Below are positions 1-6,123 of a DNA stretch of 12,432 nt, one piece after another. The notes below the pieces were generated by a model, which was not told where the DNA came from, searched no databases, and saw nothing but the letters and a program-made list of their open reading frames with translations. A program made the position numbers and the translations under genes. Each line of letters begins with the position of its first letter. The stretch's first letter is position 1. The stretch spans positions 1 through 12,432 of the forward strand of contig CAZKLD010000026.1 in the NCBI GenBank assembly GCA_964553745.1, written 5' to 3'. Source of the stretch: STC-113 sp964553745. GTDB lineage: Bacteria; Patescibacteriota; Gracilibacteria; BD1-5; UBA2023.

Positions 1-2
1 CC

Positions 3-854
3 GGATCCACGAGCTCTGCTAGCTGATGAATATACAATCCCGACTTGTGCTTCGCGCTTGACGGATCTTCCACGAACACATTCTCAAATCCTGATAGCTG
101 CATTGCCAAGAAAGATATGAGCCTGAAGGATTATGACAGCTCGCTCGTATGATATTGGGATATGGAGACATTGACTGACGATTGAAAACTGAAGGATCTT
201 AGTGGGAACGGGAATGATGGGGTTTTCAGCGGGGGGATGACATATAGCAATGCTTTGACATGAGGCATTGTAAGTAAAGGATTGGAATTTTTTTCCTGAA
301 CCACAAATCATATTGAAGTTTTCAATAATACATTGACACCCTCATGAGCTTTTACTATCAGTTTTTTTTATAAGATAAAATCAAAAAGCAGCATCCCCCA
401 AATGATAATAGATAATTGAAACATAAGCACTTGAAGTTGATATTATTTTTTAAGATATTATTATACTCCTTCTCAAAAAAGGGATGCTATGATTTTTTGA
501 ATGAGAAGAGATCCGATAACTGATAATTACTATAACGAGGTTTTATTGGATTCAAGCTATGGCTGAAATATTCCAGATGCTGTGCAGATGAATATATTTT
601 ATCATATCGTATTGGTTTTTACTCCTTGAGAGAGCTCAAAAATGTACATTAATTGAAAATCCTATTCAGATAACCCTCCGCTTCAGTTTCAAAATATTCC
701 TAAAGATTATGCATTTTGAAAACAGAATGTATGGCTATGAAGAGATATGAGATGAAGCTCTCAATTAGATTGAACTATTGATGATATAAAAATATATAAT
801 CGAGCACTCTCGGATATTGAGATAATTCAACAAGTAAAATCTGCCTGATTCTAA
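3..854 (+). CDS. LamG/ConA-like lectin-domain protein, C-terminal part, UGA=Gly (5' partial)
   Basis: The frame is open from the window edge to TAA (followed at once by a second TAA) only if its 19 in-frame TGA codons are read as glycine; this gives 283 residues. From about residue 50 to the end it matches a laminin-G/concanavalin-A-like jelly roll: a YWDMET start, a DLSGNGNDG turn, a strand with FTISFFYK, then LVFTPGESSKMYINGK, LGRD and the typical LamG_3 ending DGTIDDIKIYNRALSDIEI. The first 50 residues (with NPDLCFALDGSS) resemble the region joining a pilin-like N-terminus to LamG in candidate-phylum surface proteins, but that N-terminus lies outside the window, so this is inference. The domain usually binds carbohydrate or protein ligands at the cell surface. 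No SD or start is visible. It converges on the minus-strand TPM gene and shares its terminator. The domain call is strong; the ligand is unknown. Confidence 0.85.
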
Positions 855-862
855 TAAAAATC

Positions 863-893
863 AAAGGCCAGTTCCGTGGAACTGGCCTTTTTT
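863..893. terminator. Bidirectional rho-independent terminator
   Basis: A perfect 12-bp stem (863-874 with 879-890) encloses the loop CGTG. A T run follows on the plus strand (888-893), and a T-rich stretch follows on the minus strand. It lies 8 bp after the LamG stop and 22 bp after the TPM gene stop, so it can end both convergent transcripts. It also marks the border between the UGA=Gly block and the standard-code block. Confidence 0.9.
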
Positions 894-914
894 CTGATTT
901 AAGATTCGGTTGCT

Positions 915-1778
915 TCAATACTTCAGGGTGTTGCCTCCGCCTCCGGATTTGCCGCCTTCTCCATCTGAGCTGCTGTCATCACTATCGCCGTCTTTTTTTG
1001 AGAACATGCCGAAAAGGAGCAGGAGACTGAAGTCGTAGCCGGTGTATCTGGAGATGAGGACAAGGAGAATGCAAAACAGGGCACCGATTGACCCGACCAG
1101 GATCTGGCTTGTCAGATCCGTGAATGGCATCGCCTCAATCACCCCGTATGCGCCGATGGCACCGCAGAGCAAGAGGTTGCTGGAGCCAAAGATATAGGCG
1201 CATGCAGCACATTCGAGCAGATCGCCTTTTCTGTCGTAGCCCACTTGCGCAAGTTCCTTGGCTGCAAACTCGACTTTTGAGACGATTTCCTTGTCTTGCG
1301 CTGAAATTGCCATGATTTGCGGAATTCCGACCTTGAGCCCCTCGCCCCATCTTCCTTCTTTGAAATAATGAGCCATGGATTCATTGATCCGGTATGTGGA
1401 AATATCAGTCAAATACCCCTCAAGACCATACCCAACCTCGATCCTGACCTCTCTTTCCTTGATGGATATGAGTACCAGGACTCCGTTGTCTTCGCCTTTC
1501 TTGCCGATTTGCCAAGCATCAAAAGCCTTAATCGCGAATTCTTCCATCGTTACGCCGTCGTGGTTCGGGATTGTCAATATGCTTATCTGCTTGCCAGTCT
1601 GGGACTTGAACGCAGATAAGGAATTCTCGAGCGATGCCCGATTGGCTTCATCGATGACTTTGGCATCATCGACGACAAAACCCATGTTTTTGGGTACCTC
1701 AGTCGCAATCGAACTGATAGCGATAGAGAATATCCCGAAAAGCAAGGAAAGGATTGCCGACCTGCAGAACTTTGCCAT
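915..1778 (-). CDS. TPM-domain (YgcG/DUF477 family) membrane protein, exported
   Basis: This is a 287-residue protein with an N-terminal hydrophobic export signal (about residues 6-26). The TPM domain (about 33-170) shows the family pattern: GFVVDDAKVID near its start, ISILTIP, a helix with AFDAWQIGKKGEDNGVLVLISIKEREVRIEVGYGLEGYLTD, and a later GEGLKVGI helix. Two or three membrane helices follow (about 190-258), then a Ser/Asp/Gly-rich tail ending in a GGGG run, the usual architecture of TPM proteins with Gly-rich C-termini. TPM domains are tied to LemA and to membrane or photosystem-II repair, but their biochemical role is poorly defined. The ATG is preceded by a G-rich SD (GGGGGGTGAG on the minus strand). 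The stop is TGA (915-917), directly before a terminator. In a UGA=Gly host this gene would read on for 50 codons to a TAA at 765-767. It is divergent from the Sel1 gene. Confidence 0.9.
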   Translation of the reverse strand: MAKFCRSAILSLLFGIFSIAISSIATEVPKNMGFVVDDAKVIDEANRASLENSLSAFKSQTGKQISILTIPNHDGVTMEEFAIKAFDAWQIGKKGEDNGVLVLISIKEREVRIEVGYGLEGYLTDISTYRINESMAHYFKEGRWGEGLKVGIPQIMAISAQDKEIVSKVEFAAKELAQVGYDRKGDLLECAACAYIFGSSNLLLCGAIGAYGVIEAMPFTDLTSQILVGSIGALFCILLVLISRYTGYDFSLLLLFGMFSKKDGDSDDSSSDGEGGKSGGGGNTLKY

Positions 1779-1863
1779 TTCTCACCCCCCAAAATAGTAT
1801 ATTTTATCCGAATCTTAATGAACTTGTTTCTGGCGACTCTAAGAAGCGCTAAAAATCATTTTC

Positions 1864-1890
1864 ATATTATAGGAAAACATATATTGTCAA
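1864..1890 (-). promoter_or_regulatory. Candidate promoter of the minus-strand TPM gene
   Basis: On the minus strand, TTGACA (1890-1885) is followed after 15 bases by TAATAT (1869-1864), with an overlapping TATAAT at a shorter 13-base spacing. The -35 box falls inside the repeated upstream element at 1876-1931, so both directions may respond to the same regulator. The spacing is below the usual 17, so this is only a fair promoter. Confidence 0.35.
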
Positions 1891-1931
1891 ATAAATAACT
1901 CATAAGTCAAAAAACCGATTTGACTTAAGAC
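1876..1931. promoter_or_regulatory. Upstream regulatory element, copy 1 (GTCAAA/TTTGAC boxes)
   Basis: This stretch shares an exact 20-base core (AACATATATTGTCAAATAAA) with 2628-2647 and matches that copy at about 45 of 56 ungapped positions. It holds GTCAAA boxes at 1886 and 1906, 20 bases apart, and an inverted TTTGAC at 1919; AAGTCAAA (1904-1911) and TTTGACTT (1919-1926) form a perfect inverted repeat. TTGACT (1920-1925), 16 bases and TATCAT (1942-1947) could serve as the Sel1 gene promoter. It lies between the divergent TPM and Sel1 genes. Confidence 0.6.
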
Positions 1932-2049
1932 TTTACATTTATATCATCACGTAGTCAATAATTTACACCTGATAACCGCAAAAGGCTACGATTAAGTCGT
2001 AAAAAATCAGAAAATCGTGCCAAAAACCAAAACAAAAAGGGGAACCGAA

Positions 2050-2556
2050 ATGAAAAAAATTCTTTTTCTGGCCATCTTGCTTCTTGCATCTTCACTATTC
2101 TCTACTGCATTTGCCGATGATACCGAGGATGCTAAACTTGCTGTGGAGGCTTACTTCAATGAGAATGGGGATGACGCCACCATACTTCTTGTTTTCCAGC
2201 GTCTATCGGAAAAGGGCAATCCAGTAGCACAATACGGACTTTCTATGATGTACTCAGAAGGTGCTGTGGTGTCCAAAGATGAAGGGAAAGCATTTAAATT
2301 ATGCGAACTTTCAGCACGCACGTATCCTCCGGCGATGAACTTTCTAGGCATGATGTATTCGGAAGGAAAGGGTGTCGGAAAAAATGAAGAAAAAGCATTC
2401 CAATGGTTCAAGAGAGCTGCAGAAAATGGCAGCGCCAGTGGCATGAATAATCTTCGTGTTGTTTATCTTTATGGAGTAGGAACGCCTAAAGACGAAGGTA
2501 AGAATGAAGAATGGACTCACAAATACTGGCGAAGCAAAAAGGAGAAATGGGAATAA
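2050..2556 (+). CDS. Secreted Sel1-repeat protein
   Basis: This encodes 168 residues from the ATG at 2050, which has an AAGGGG ribosome site 7 bases upstream. An in-frame GTG at 2017 would add 11 residues but lacks an SD and would spoil the signal peptide. The N-terminus is a signal peptide (KKILFLAILLLASSLFSTAFA, cleavage near AFA-DD). Two clear Sel1/TPR-like units follow, NPVAQYGLSMMYSEGAVVSKDEGKAF and PAMNFLGMMYSEGKGVGKNEEKAFQWFKRAAENG, plus a degenerate third (GMNNLRVVYLYGVGTPKDEGK). Sel1 repeats form alpha-solenoid protein-binding surfaces, so a periplasmic or extracellular adaptor role is likely; no partner can be named. It is followed by a terminator and shares its upstream element with the lemA operon, which suggests co-regulation. 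Confidence 0.88.
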   Translation: MKKILFLAILLLASSLFSTAFADDTEDAKLAVEAYFNENGDDATILLVFQRLSEKGNPVAQYGLSMMYSEGAVVSKDEGKAFKLCELSARTYPPAMNFLGMMYSEGKGVGKNEEKAFQWFKRAAENGSASGMNNLRVVYLYGVGTPKDEGKNEEWTHKYWRSKKEKWE

Positions 2557-2560
2557 TGAG

Positions 2561-2586
2561 AAAGGCCGGCATCAAGCCGGCCTTTT
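2561..2586 (+). terminator. Terminator after the Sel1 gene
   Basis: A perfect 10-bp stem (AAAGGCCGGC, 2561-2570, with 2576-2585) has a 5-base loop and a short T run (2583-2586), 4 bp after the Sel1 stop codon. Confidence 0.75.
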
Positions 2587-2627
2587 CACATCTTATTGCC
2601 AGATAATCAATTTCAGCGGACCCAAAT

Positions 2628-2683
2628 AACATATATTGTCAAATAAAATAATCAAATGTCAAAAATTCAACTTGACTTTTGAC
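2628..2683. promoter_or_regulatory. Upstream regulatory element, copy 2 (before the lemA operon)
   Basis: This is the second copy of the element at 1876-1931, with the same box positions: GTCAAA at 2638 and 2658 (20 apart) and TTGAC at 2672 (34 from the first box, as in copy 1). It adds a further TTTGAC at 2678. ATGTCAAAA (2656-2664) and TTTTGACAT (2677-2685) form a perfect 9-bp inverted repeat. The conserved spacing suggests a protein-binding site rather than chance AT-rich similarity. Confidence 0.6.
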
Positions 2684-2709
2684 ATATTTCAATAGATTAA
2701 ATTCTGGCA

Positions 2710-2739
2710 TGAGAAACGTAGTCTTACTATCGTTTCTCA
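2710..2739. promoter_or_regulatory. Inverted repeat upstream of lemA
   Basis: TGAGAAACG (2710-2718) and CGTTTCTCA (2731-2739) are perfect 9-bp arms around a 12-base spacer. No T run follows, so an operator or leader structure is more likely than a terminator. It lies between the repeated GTCAAA element and the probable lemA promoter. Confidence 0.4.
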
Positions 2740-2774
2740 GTTTCATTAACATTTTCCAATCAAAAAAATTTAAA

Positions 2775-2802
2775 TTGAAGGTATTGCAAAATACTTTATA
2801 TA
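2775..2802 (+). promoter_or_regulatory. Probable promoter of the lemA-TPM operon
   Basis: TTGAAG (2775-2780), a 16-base spacer and TATATA (2797-2802) fit a sigma-70-type promoter, with a leader of roughly 60 bases to the lemA start. The spacer contains a small inverted repeat (GTATT-GCAA-AATAC, 2781-2794) that could be an operator. Confidence 0.5.
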
Positions 2803-2867
2803 TCCACGGTTTTTCCCTTAACTAGAGCCTAAAGCTCGCAACCTGAAATGCCTCGGAGGGTACTTCT

Positions 2868-3470
2868 ATGAAACTCAGTCACGTCTTTGCAGCATTGTCG
2901 CTCATCGCTATCTCCCTATTGTCCGGCTGTGGCTACAATACCATGCAGGCTAAAGAGGAGGCCGTTTTCGCTGCTTGGGGCGATGTCGAATCGACCTATC
3001 AGCGTCGTGCTGACCTCGTGCCCAACCTGGTCGAAGTCGTCAAGGCTTATGCGAAACATGAGCAGGATACCCTGACCGCCGTCACCGAAGCTCGCGCCAA
3101 GGTCGGCTCCATGCAGTTGCCCAAGGCTGGTACAAGCGACCCCCAGGCTATCGCCAATTTCCAGAAGGCACAGGGCGAGCTTTCCGGAGCCTTGTCGAGG
3201 CTCATGGTCGTTGTCGAAAAGTACCCTGAGCTCAAGGCGAGTGAAGGTTTCCTGAATCTCCAGAGCCAGCTCGAGGGCACCGAGAACCGCATCAATGTAG
3301 CCCGTGTGCGCTACAACGCGACCGTCCAGGATTTCAACACCTCGATCAGAACCGCCCCGAACTCCTGGACAAACAGCTTGCTCCTGCATCTGCAGCGCAA
3401 GGAACCGTTCAGGGCTGACGAAGGCGCCAAGCAGGCCCCCAAGGTCCAGTTCAACGGGCCTTCCAAGTAG
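2868..3470 (+). CDS. lemA: LemA family lipoprotein
   Basis: This is a 200-residue protein starting at an ATG with a GGAGG-type SD (CGGAGGG). The N-terminus is a lipoprotein signal with lipobox LSGC, giving lipidated Cys21. The body is the LemA fold: GYNTMQAKEEAVFAAWGDVESTYQRRADLVPNLVEVVKAYAKHE is the family hallmark (an N-terminal helix followed by RxDLVPNLVEVVK), then TLTAVTEARAK, LSRLMVVVEKYPELKAS and NLQSQLEGTENRINVARVRYNATVQDFNTSIR. LemA proteins are small helical envelope proteins of uncertain biochemical role, very often encoded next to TPM-domain proteins, as here. Usual length is about 180-200. It is the first gene of a three-gene operon and the most GC-rich gene of the window. The stop is TAG. 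Confidence 0.96.
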   Translation: MKLSHVFAALSLIAISLLSGCGYNTMQAKEEAVFAAWGDVESTYQRRADLVPNLVEVVKAYAKHEQDTLTAVTEARAKVGSMQLPKAGTSDPQAIANFQKAQGELSGALSRLMVVVEKYPELKASEGFLNLQSQLEGTENRINVARVRYNATVQDFNTSIRTAPNSWTNSLLLHLQRKEPFRADEGAKQAPKVQFNGPSK

Positions 3471-3485
3471 AGAAATCGGATTGTA

Positions 3486-3519
3486 AGCGTAGAGGTGCTA
3501 TTAAACGCACCTCTACGCT
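3486..3519 (+). promoter_or_regulatory. Strong hairpin between lemA and the next gene
   Basis: A perfect 13-bp stem (3486-3498 with 3507-3519) encloses an 8-base loop and sits directly before the SD (AGGAGG, 3522-3527) of the next gene. It has no T run, so it is not a normal terminator. It may stabilise or process the lemA mRNA, or set the expression ratio of LemA to the TPM proteins. Confidence 0.6.
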
Positions 3520-3533
3520 GACAGGAGGCCTAT

Positions 3534-4355
3534 ATGAAACGAAATGTCTTACTGATCTGGATGCTTCTGCTCGCATTAACTGCTTGCGAATACTCCCAGG
3601 AAGTACCAAAGCTCACGGATTATGTGAATGATTATGCCGGCATGCTCTCTCCCGGAGAGGCCGATCAAATCTCACGTGATCTGAAGCTGTACAAGGCGAA
3701 CTCGTCCAATCAGATATACATCCTGACAATCCCTTCACTCGAAGGCAAAGTTCTTGAACAATACTCCATCAAGGTCGCTGAAGAGTGGAAAGCGGGACAG
3801 AAGGGTGTTGACAATGGTATCATTATCCTCATATCCAAAGCGGATCGCAAGGTTCGCATCGAAGTAGGGTATGGGCTAGAGGACGTCGTAACGGACTTTG
3901 TCTCGAGCCAGATCATCCGCGAAGAGATGAAGCCGAAACTCAAGGAGGGAAAAACAGCAGAAGCTCTACAGGGCGCGATAGCTAAACTTAAACTGACTAT
4001 CGATGGCAAGTATAAGGCGTCGGCAACAGCCCCAGCACCCGAAGCAGCAAATGATACAGAGAACTACGAACTTGAAATAAAGTGGGCAATCACAGCCTTC
4101 GTCTTTCTGTTGCTCGCAGGGATAGCAAGCGCTGTCTATTTTCTCTTAGGAGGATTTGTCGGTGCTATTATCGCAGCGCTTTTCGCCGCATTCTTGTGGC
4201 ATCTTACAATAACTGGCGTCGCAATTTCCGGGGGTGTCGGATTCCTTTTGGGCATGTTTGCCAAGGATCTCACATTTTTCTCACTTCAGCTAGGGGTATC
4301 TTTTATTGGCGGAGGGGGAAGCTTTGGCGGGGGCGGCGCTTCTGGCGATTGGTAG
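3534..4355 (+). CDS. TPM-domain lipoprotein with C-terminal Gly-rich tail
   Basis: This encodes 273 residues; its ATG is preceded by an AGGAGG SD. It has a lipoprotein signal with lipobox LTAC (Cys18). A full TPM domain spans about residues 26-160, with YVNDYAGMLSPGEADQI, QIYILTIPSLEGKVLEQYSIKVAEEWKAG, GVDNGIIILISKADRKVRIEVGYGLEDVVTD and a closing GAIAKLKLTI helix. A linker rich in Ala/Pro follows. Two or three membrane helices cover about 183-250, and the tail is GGGGSFGGGGASGDW. The Gly-rich ending after membrane helices is typical of the family (YgcG-like). It is a clear paralogue of the product of 915-1778: both share ILTIP, the DNG-ILISI block and the GYGLE motif. It acts at the envelope, probably with LemA from the same operon. 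Confidence 0.93.
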   Translation: MKRNVLLIWMLLLALTACEYSQEVPKLTDYVNDYAGMLSPGEADQISRDLKLYKANSSNQIYILTIPSLEGKVLEQYSIKVAEEWKAGQKGVDNGIIILISKADRKVRIEVGYGLEDVVTDFVSSQIIREEMKPKLKEGKTAEALQGAIAKLKLTIDGKYKASATAPAPEAANDTENYELEIKWAITAFVFLLLAGIASAVYFLLGGFVGAIIAALFAAFLWHLTITGVAISGGVGFLLGMFAKDLTFFSLQLGVSFIGGGGSFGGGGASGDW

Positions 4356-4370
4356 GAAGGAGATACGAAC

Positions 4371-4856
4371 ATGAACAAAGCTGACGCACAGAAATACCTG
4401 TCTCCGGCCGAACTCCTCCAAATCAAGGATTGCTTGACGGAAGCTGAAAAAAATACGTCAGGAGAAATCAGGGTCGTCATCGTTTCAGCATCGAGCATCA
4501 TCGGGAGGATGAGGCATGCTGACAGGGTAAAAGCCGTAACAAGACGGGCAAAGCTCGAGTTCAGAAGACTCAAGATGAATGCGACCCGAGACTCCACAGG
4601 GGTCCTTATCCTTATCTCCCTTAAGGAGCACATGGTCAGGATTCAGCCCGATAAGGGCATCGGTGATCTTTTGCCGGAATCCTCATGGCAACCTTTCGTA
4701 AACTCCATAACTGAGGGGATGCGAGGGGGGTTTCCTGCTAAAGGAATCTGCAGTGCGATCTGCAATATCGGAATCCATCTCAACAGGTTTTTCCCGATAA
4801 AGGACGGCGACATCAATGAGTTGCCCAACGACGTAATAATCAAGGGGAGGTGGTAA
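4371..4856 (+). CDS. Small TPM-domain protein, no signal peptide
   Basis: This is a 161-residue protein with an AAGGAG SD, starting 15 bp after the previous gene in the same operon. There is no signal peptide or clear membrane helix, so it is probably cytoplasmic. The domain resembles the second TPM protein usually found after lemA: LSPAELLQIKDCLTEAEKNTSGEIRVVIV, then STGVLILISLKEHMVRIQPDKGIGDLLPESSWQPFVNSITEGMRGG. Compared with the other two TPM proteins here, the DNG before the LISL strand is DST and the GYGLE motif is DKGIG. The role is unknown. The stop is TAA, followed by a terminator. Confidence 0.85.
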   Translation: MNKADAQKYLSPAELLQIKDCLTEAEKNTSGEIRVVIVSASSIIGRMRHADRVKAVTRRAKLEFRRLKMNATRDSTGVLILISLKEHMVRIQPDKGIGDLLPESSWQPFVNSITEGMRGGFPAKGICSAICNIGIHLNRFFPIKDGDINELPNDVIIKGRW

Positions 4857-4902
4857 ACAAAAACAAAACAGTAAGTGCAGATTGGAAAATGACAAAAAAG
4901 AC

Positions 4903-4928
4903 AGCAGGTCCTCCGGGGCCTGCTTTTT
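4903..4928 (+). terminator. Terminator of the lemA-TPM operon
   Basis: A 9-bp stem (4903-4911 with 4916-4924, one G-U pair) has a TCCG loop and is followed by TTTTT. It lies about 47 bp after the last TPM stop codon. Confidence 0.85.
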
Positions 4929-5017
4929 AGTTATCCGGATAATTCAAAAGCGAAATTATGATTAATGCACATCTGCTTGGAATTATTTAGAAAACATTTC
5001 AGGCTCTTCATATAAGT

Positions 5018-5045
5018 TTGACAAAATAAGATATGGAATTATAAA
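5018..5045 (+). promoter_or_regulatory. Sigma-70-type promoter of the 5132 gene
   Basis: A consensus TTGACA (5018-5023), a 16-base spacer and TATAAA (5040-5045; or ATAAAT with 17) form a strong promoter, with an AT-rich leader of about 80 bases before the gene. Confidence 0.65.
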
Positions 5046-5131
5046 TAATAAAACAAATACAGAACCAAAAAAGGGGAATAAGTTCGTTTACATAATTTGC
5101 TTCACTACTACAGATATAGGAGATGACAGAC

Positions 5132-5752
5132 ATGAAACAATTATCCGCACCCGCCTCGCTAGGACTCTTACTTTTTACCATCCTCTTCTGCTCATCCTTA
5201 ATCGGCTTCTTTTCAGGAAGAAAGCGTAGAGAATGCGTTTCAGAACAAGCTTCAGAAGACGCAGAAGATGGTAGATTCACCGGAGGAGATCGCTTAATTC
5301 CAGCAGAAAAAGCCGAGCCGAAGATAGCACTGCCAGATCAGAGAACCCATCCTCTCCAGGACAAGCTTCCGCCAGGCGTGCGAATTTCACCGAAGAAAAT
5401 CATCTTCGATCCCCTCAATGGGAGCGAGCTGACCGAACCTGTGATTCTGACGCTCAATCATCCGAGATTAGGAATCGTCAAGTTCATCGTAAATCAGATA
5501 AACGTCCGATTCTACGTGAAGTATGGGCCAGAATTCTTTTCACTCAGCCTTCTTTCGATGAATACTAGGGTATGGTGCTTCAATCAGTCCTGCCTTGTAG
5601 CTAGCGAGGGTGAAGATTTCGCCGAAATCAACTTCTTTGAATTCTACAATGATTTCCTTTCGGACTACAGATTTGAAGATCTCGGTTTCAAGGAAGGTGT
5701 TGAGACTAAGGAAGGCGTCTGCTATTGGAACGGAGAAATACAAATTCCTTAG
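5132..5752 (+). CDS. Exported or membrane-anchored protein of unknown function
   Basis: This encodes 206 residues from the ATG at 5132, chosen because the SD TAGGAG (5117-5122) lies 9 bases before it; the ATG at 5123 abuts that SD and would add only three residues. One hydrophobic helix (about residues 8-27, ending GFFSG) is followed by a basic RKRR, so the chain may be membrane-anchored with the rest cytoplasmic. A charged, probably disordered segment (about 30-75) leads to a folded part (about 80-206) rich in beta-type sequence: VRISPKKIIFDPLNGSELTEPVILTLNH, IVKFIVNQINVRFYVKYG and VWCFNQSCLVASEG. Cys residues in the CFNQSC pair and a late CYW may form disulfides or bind metal. I do not recognise a family. 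It is monocistronic, with its own promoter. Confidence 0.8.
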   Translation: MKQLSAPASLGLLLFTILFCSSLIGFFSGRKRRECVSEQASEDAEDGRFTGGDRLIPAEKAEPKIALPDQRTHPLQDKLPPGVRISPKKIIFDPLNGSELTEPVILTLNHPRLGIVKFIVNQINVRFYVKYGPEFFSLSLLSMNTRVWCFNQSCLVASEGEDFAEINFFEFYNDFLSDYRFEDLGFKEGVETKEGVCYWNGEIQIP

Positions 5753-5781
5753 CCTTAAGCGCTAATCTTAGGCTAAGGAAT
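5744..5781 (+). promoter_or_regulatory. Hairpin spanning the stop codon of the 5132 gene
   Basis: Arms of 11 bp (5744-5754 and 5771-5781) continue after a 1-base bulge into TAAG/CTTA (5756-5759, 5767-5770) around a 7-base loop. The TAG stop (5750-5752) lies inside the 5' arm. No T run follows, so mRNA stability or processing is more likely than termination. Confidence 0.5.
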
Positions 5782-5855
5782 CCGCCAGAGAGGATTTGCA
5801 AGAAGCCAGGCTCAAACCCATGAAGTATGAAGAGAAAAAAGCAAATAAGCAGTAA
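5772..5855 (+). pseudogene. Possible 3' remnant of a lost gene
   Basis: After an in-frame TAG at 5769-5771, the frame reads AKESAREDLQEARLKPMKYE, then EKKANKQ and TAA (5853-5855). The highly charged, helix-like composition looks like the C-terminus of a protein, and a terminator follows at 5868. The only ATG would give 11 residues and no SD is seen. It could equally be chance or a very short peptide. Confidence 0.25.
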
Positions 5856-5867
5856 AATGAACATCAA

Positions 5868-5898
5868 AAAGCCCCCCGATTTGAATCGGGGGGCTTTC
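5868..5898 (+). terminator. Strong GC-rich terminator
   Basis: A 13-bp stem (5868-5880 with 5885-5898, one bulged G) has a TTGA loop, starts in an A run and ends in TTT. It closes the standard-code block; everything beyond, up to 10874, is in the UGA=Gly code. Confidence 0.85.
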
Positions 5899-6123
5899 CA
5901 GTTTTTGCTTCACTAGAAAAACACTTAAATTTCATCTAAAAACTACCCTAGCATTTTGCATTTTGTGCCATTAAGCATATCATATCGTAAACATAGAGGC
6001 ATGGCATTATGGTAAATACTTGGTCGCCTTAATCATAATCCGAATCTGCCAATGGCGAAACCGACTATTGTTAATCAATTTTAACAAGTATAAGTCGGTT
6101 TTTATATTTTTTAACTTAGAATT
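5899..6123. other. Intergenic region before the recoded gene cluster
   Basis: This AT-rich stretch has frequent stops in all frames, no recognisable tRNA or promoter consensus, and one nested hairpin at 6058-6105 just before the LUD gene. The border between the two code types lies somewhere within it. Confidence 0.6.
6058..6105 (+). terminator. Nested hairpin with T-rich tail before the LUD gene
   Basis: AAACCGACT (6058-6066) pairs with AGTCGGTTT (6093-6101). Inside it, TTGTTAA (6068-6074) pairs with TTAACAA (6081-6087) around a 6-base loop. A T-rich tail follows (TTTTTATATTTTTT) and the LUD start lies 22 bp downstream. No gene is visible before it to terminate, so it may be a leader attenuator of the recoded cluster, or the terminator of a small RNA. 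Confidence 0.55.

Noticed and set aside
84..311. 75-residue minus-strand frame
   Set aside because: Antisense to the recoded LamG gene.
2916..3389. 157-residue minus-strand open frame
   Set aside because: Shadow of the GC-rich lemA coding sequence, without an SD or family features.
910..5913. TTGCTTCA at both ends of the standard-code block (about 910 and 5906) as an attachment-site duplication
   Set aside because: Only 8 bp is shared, it lies inside or near gene ends, no integrase is present, and chance matches of this length are expected.
5950..6060. Possible tRNA before the recoded cluster
   Set aside because: A T-arm-like TCCGAATC stretch is present, but no acceptor, D or anticodon stems could be paired on either strand.
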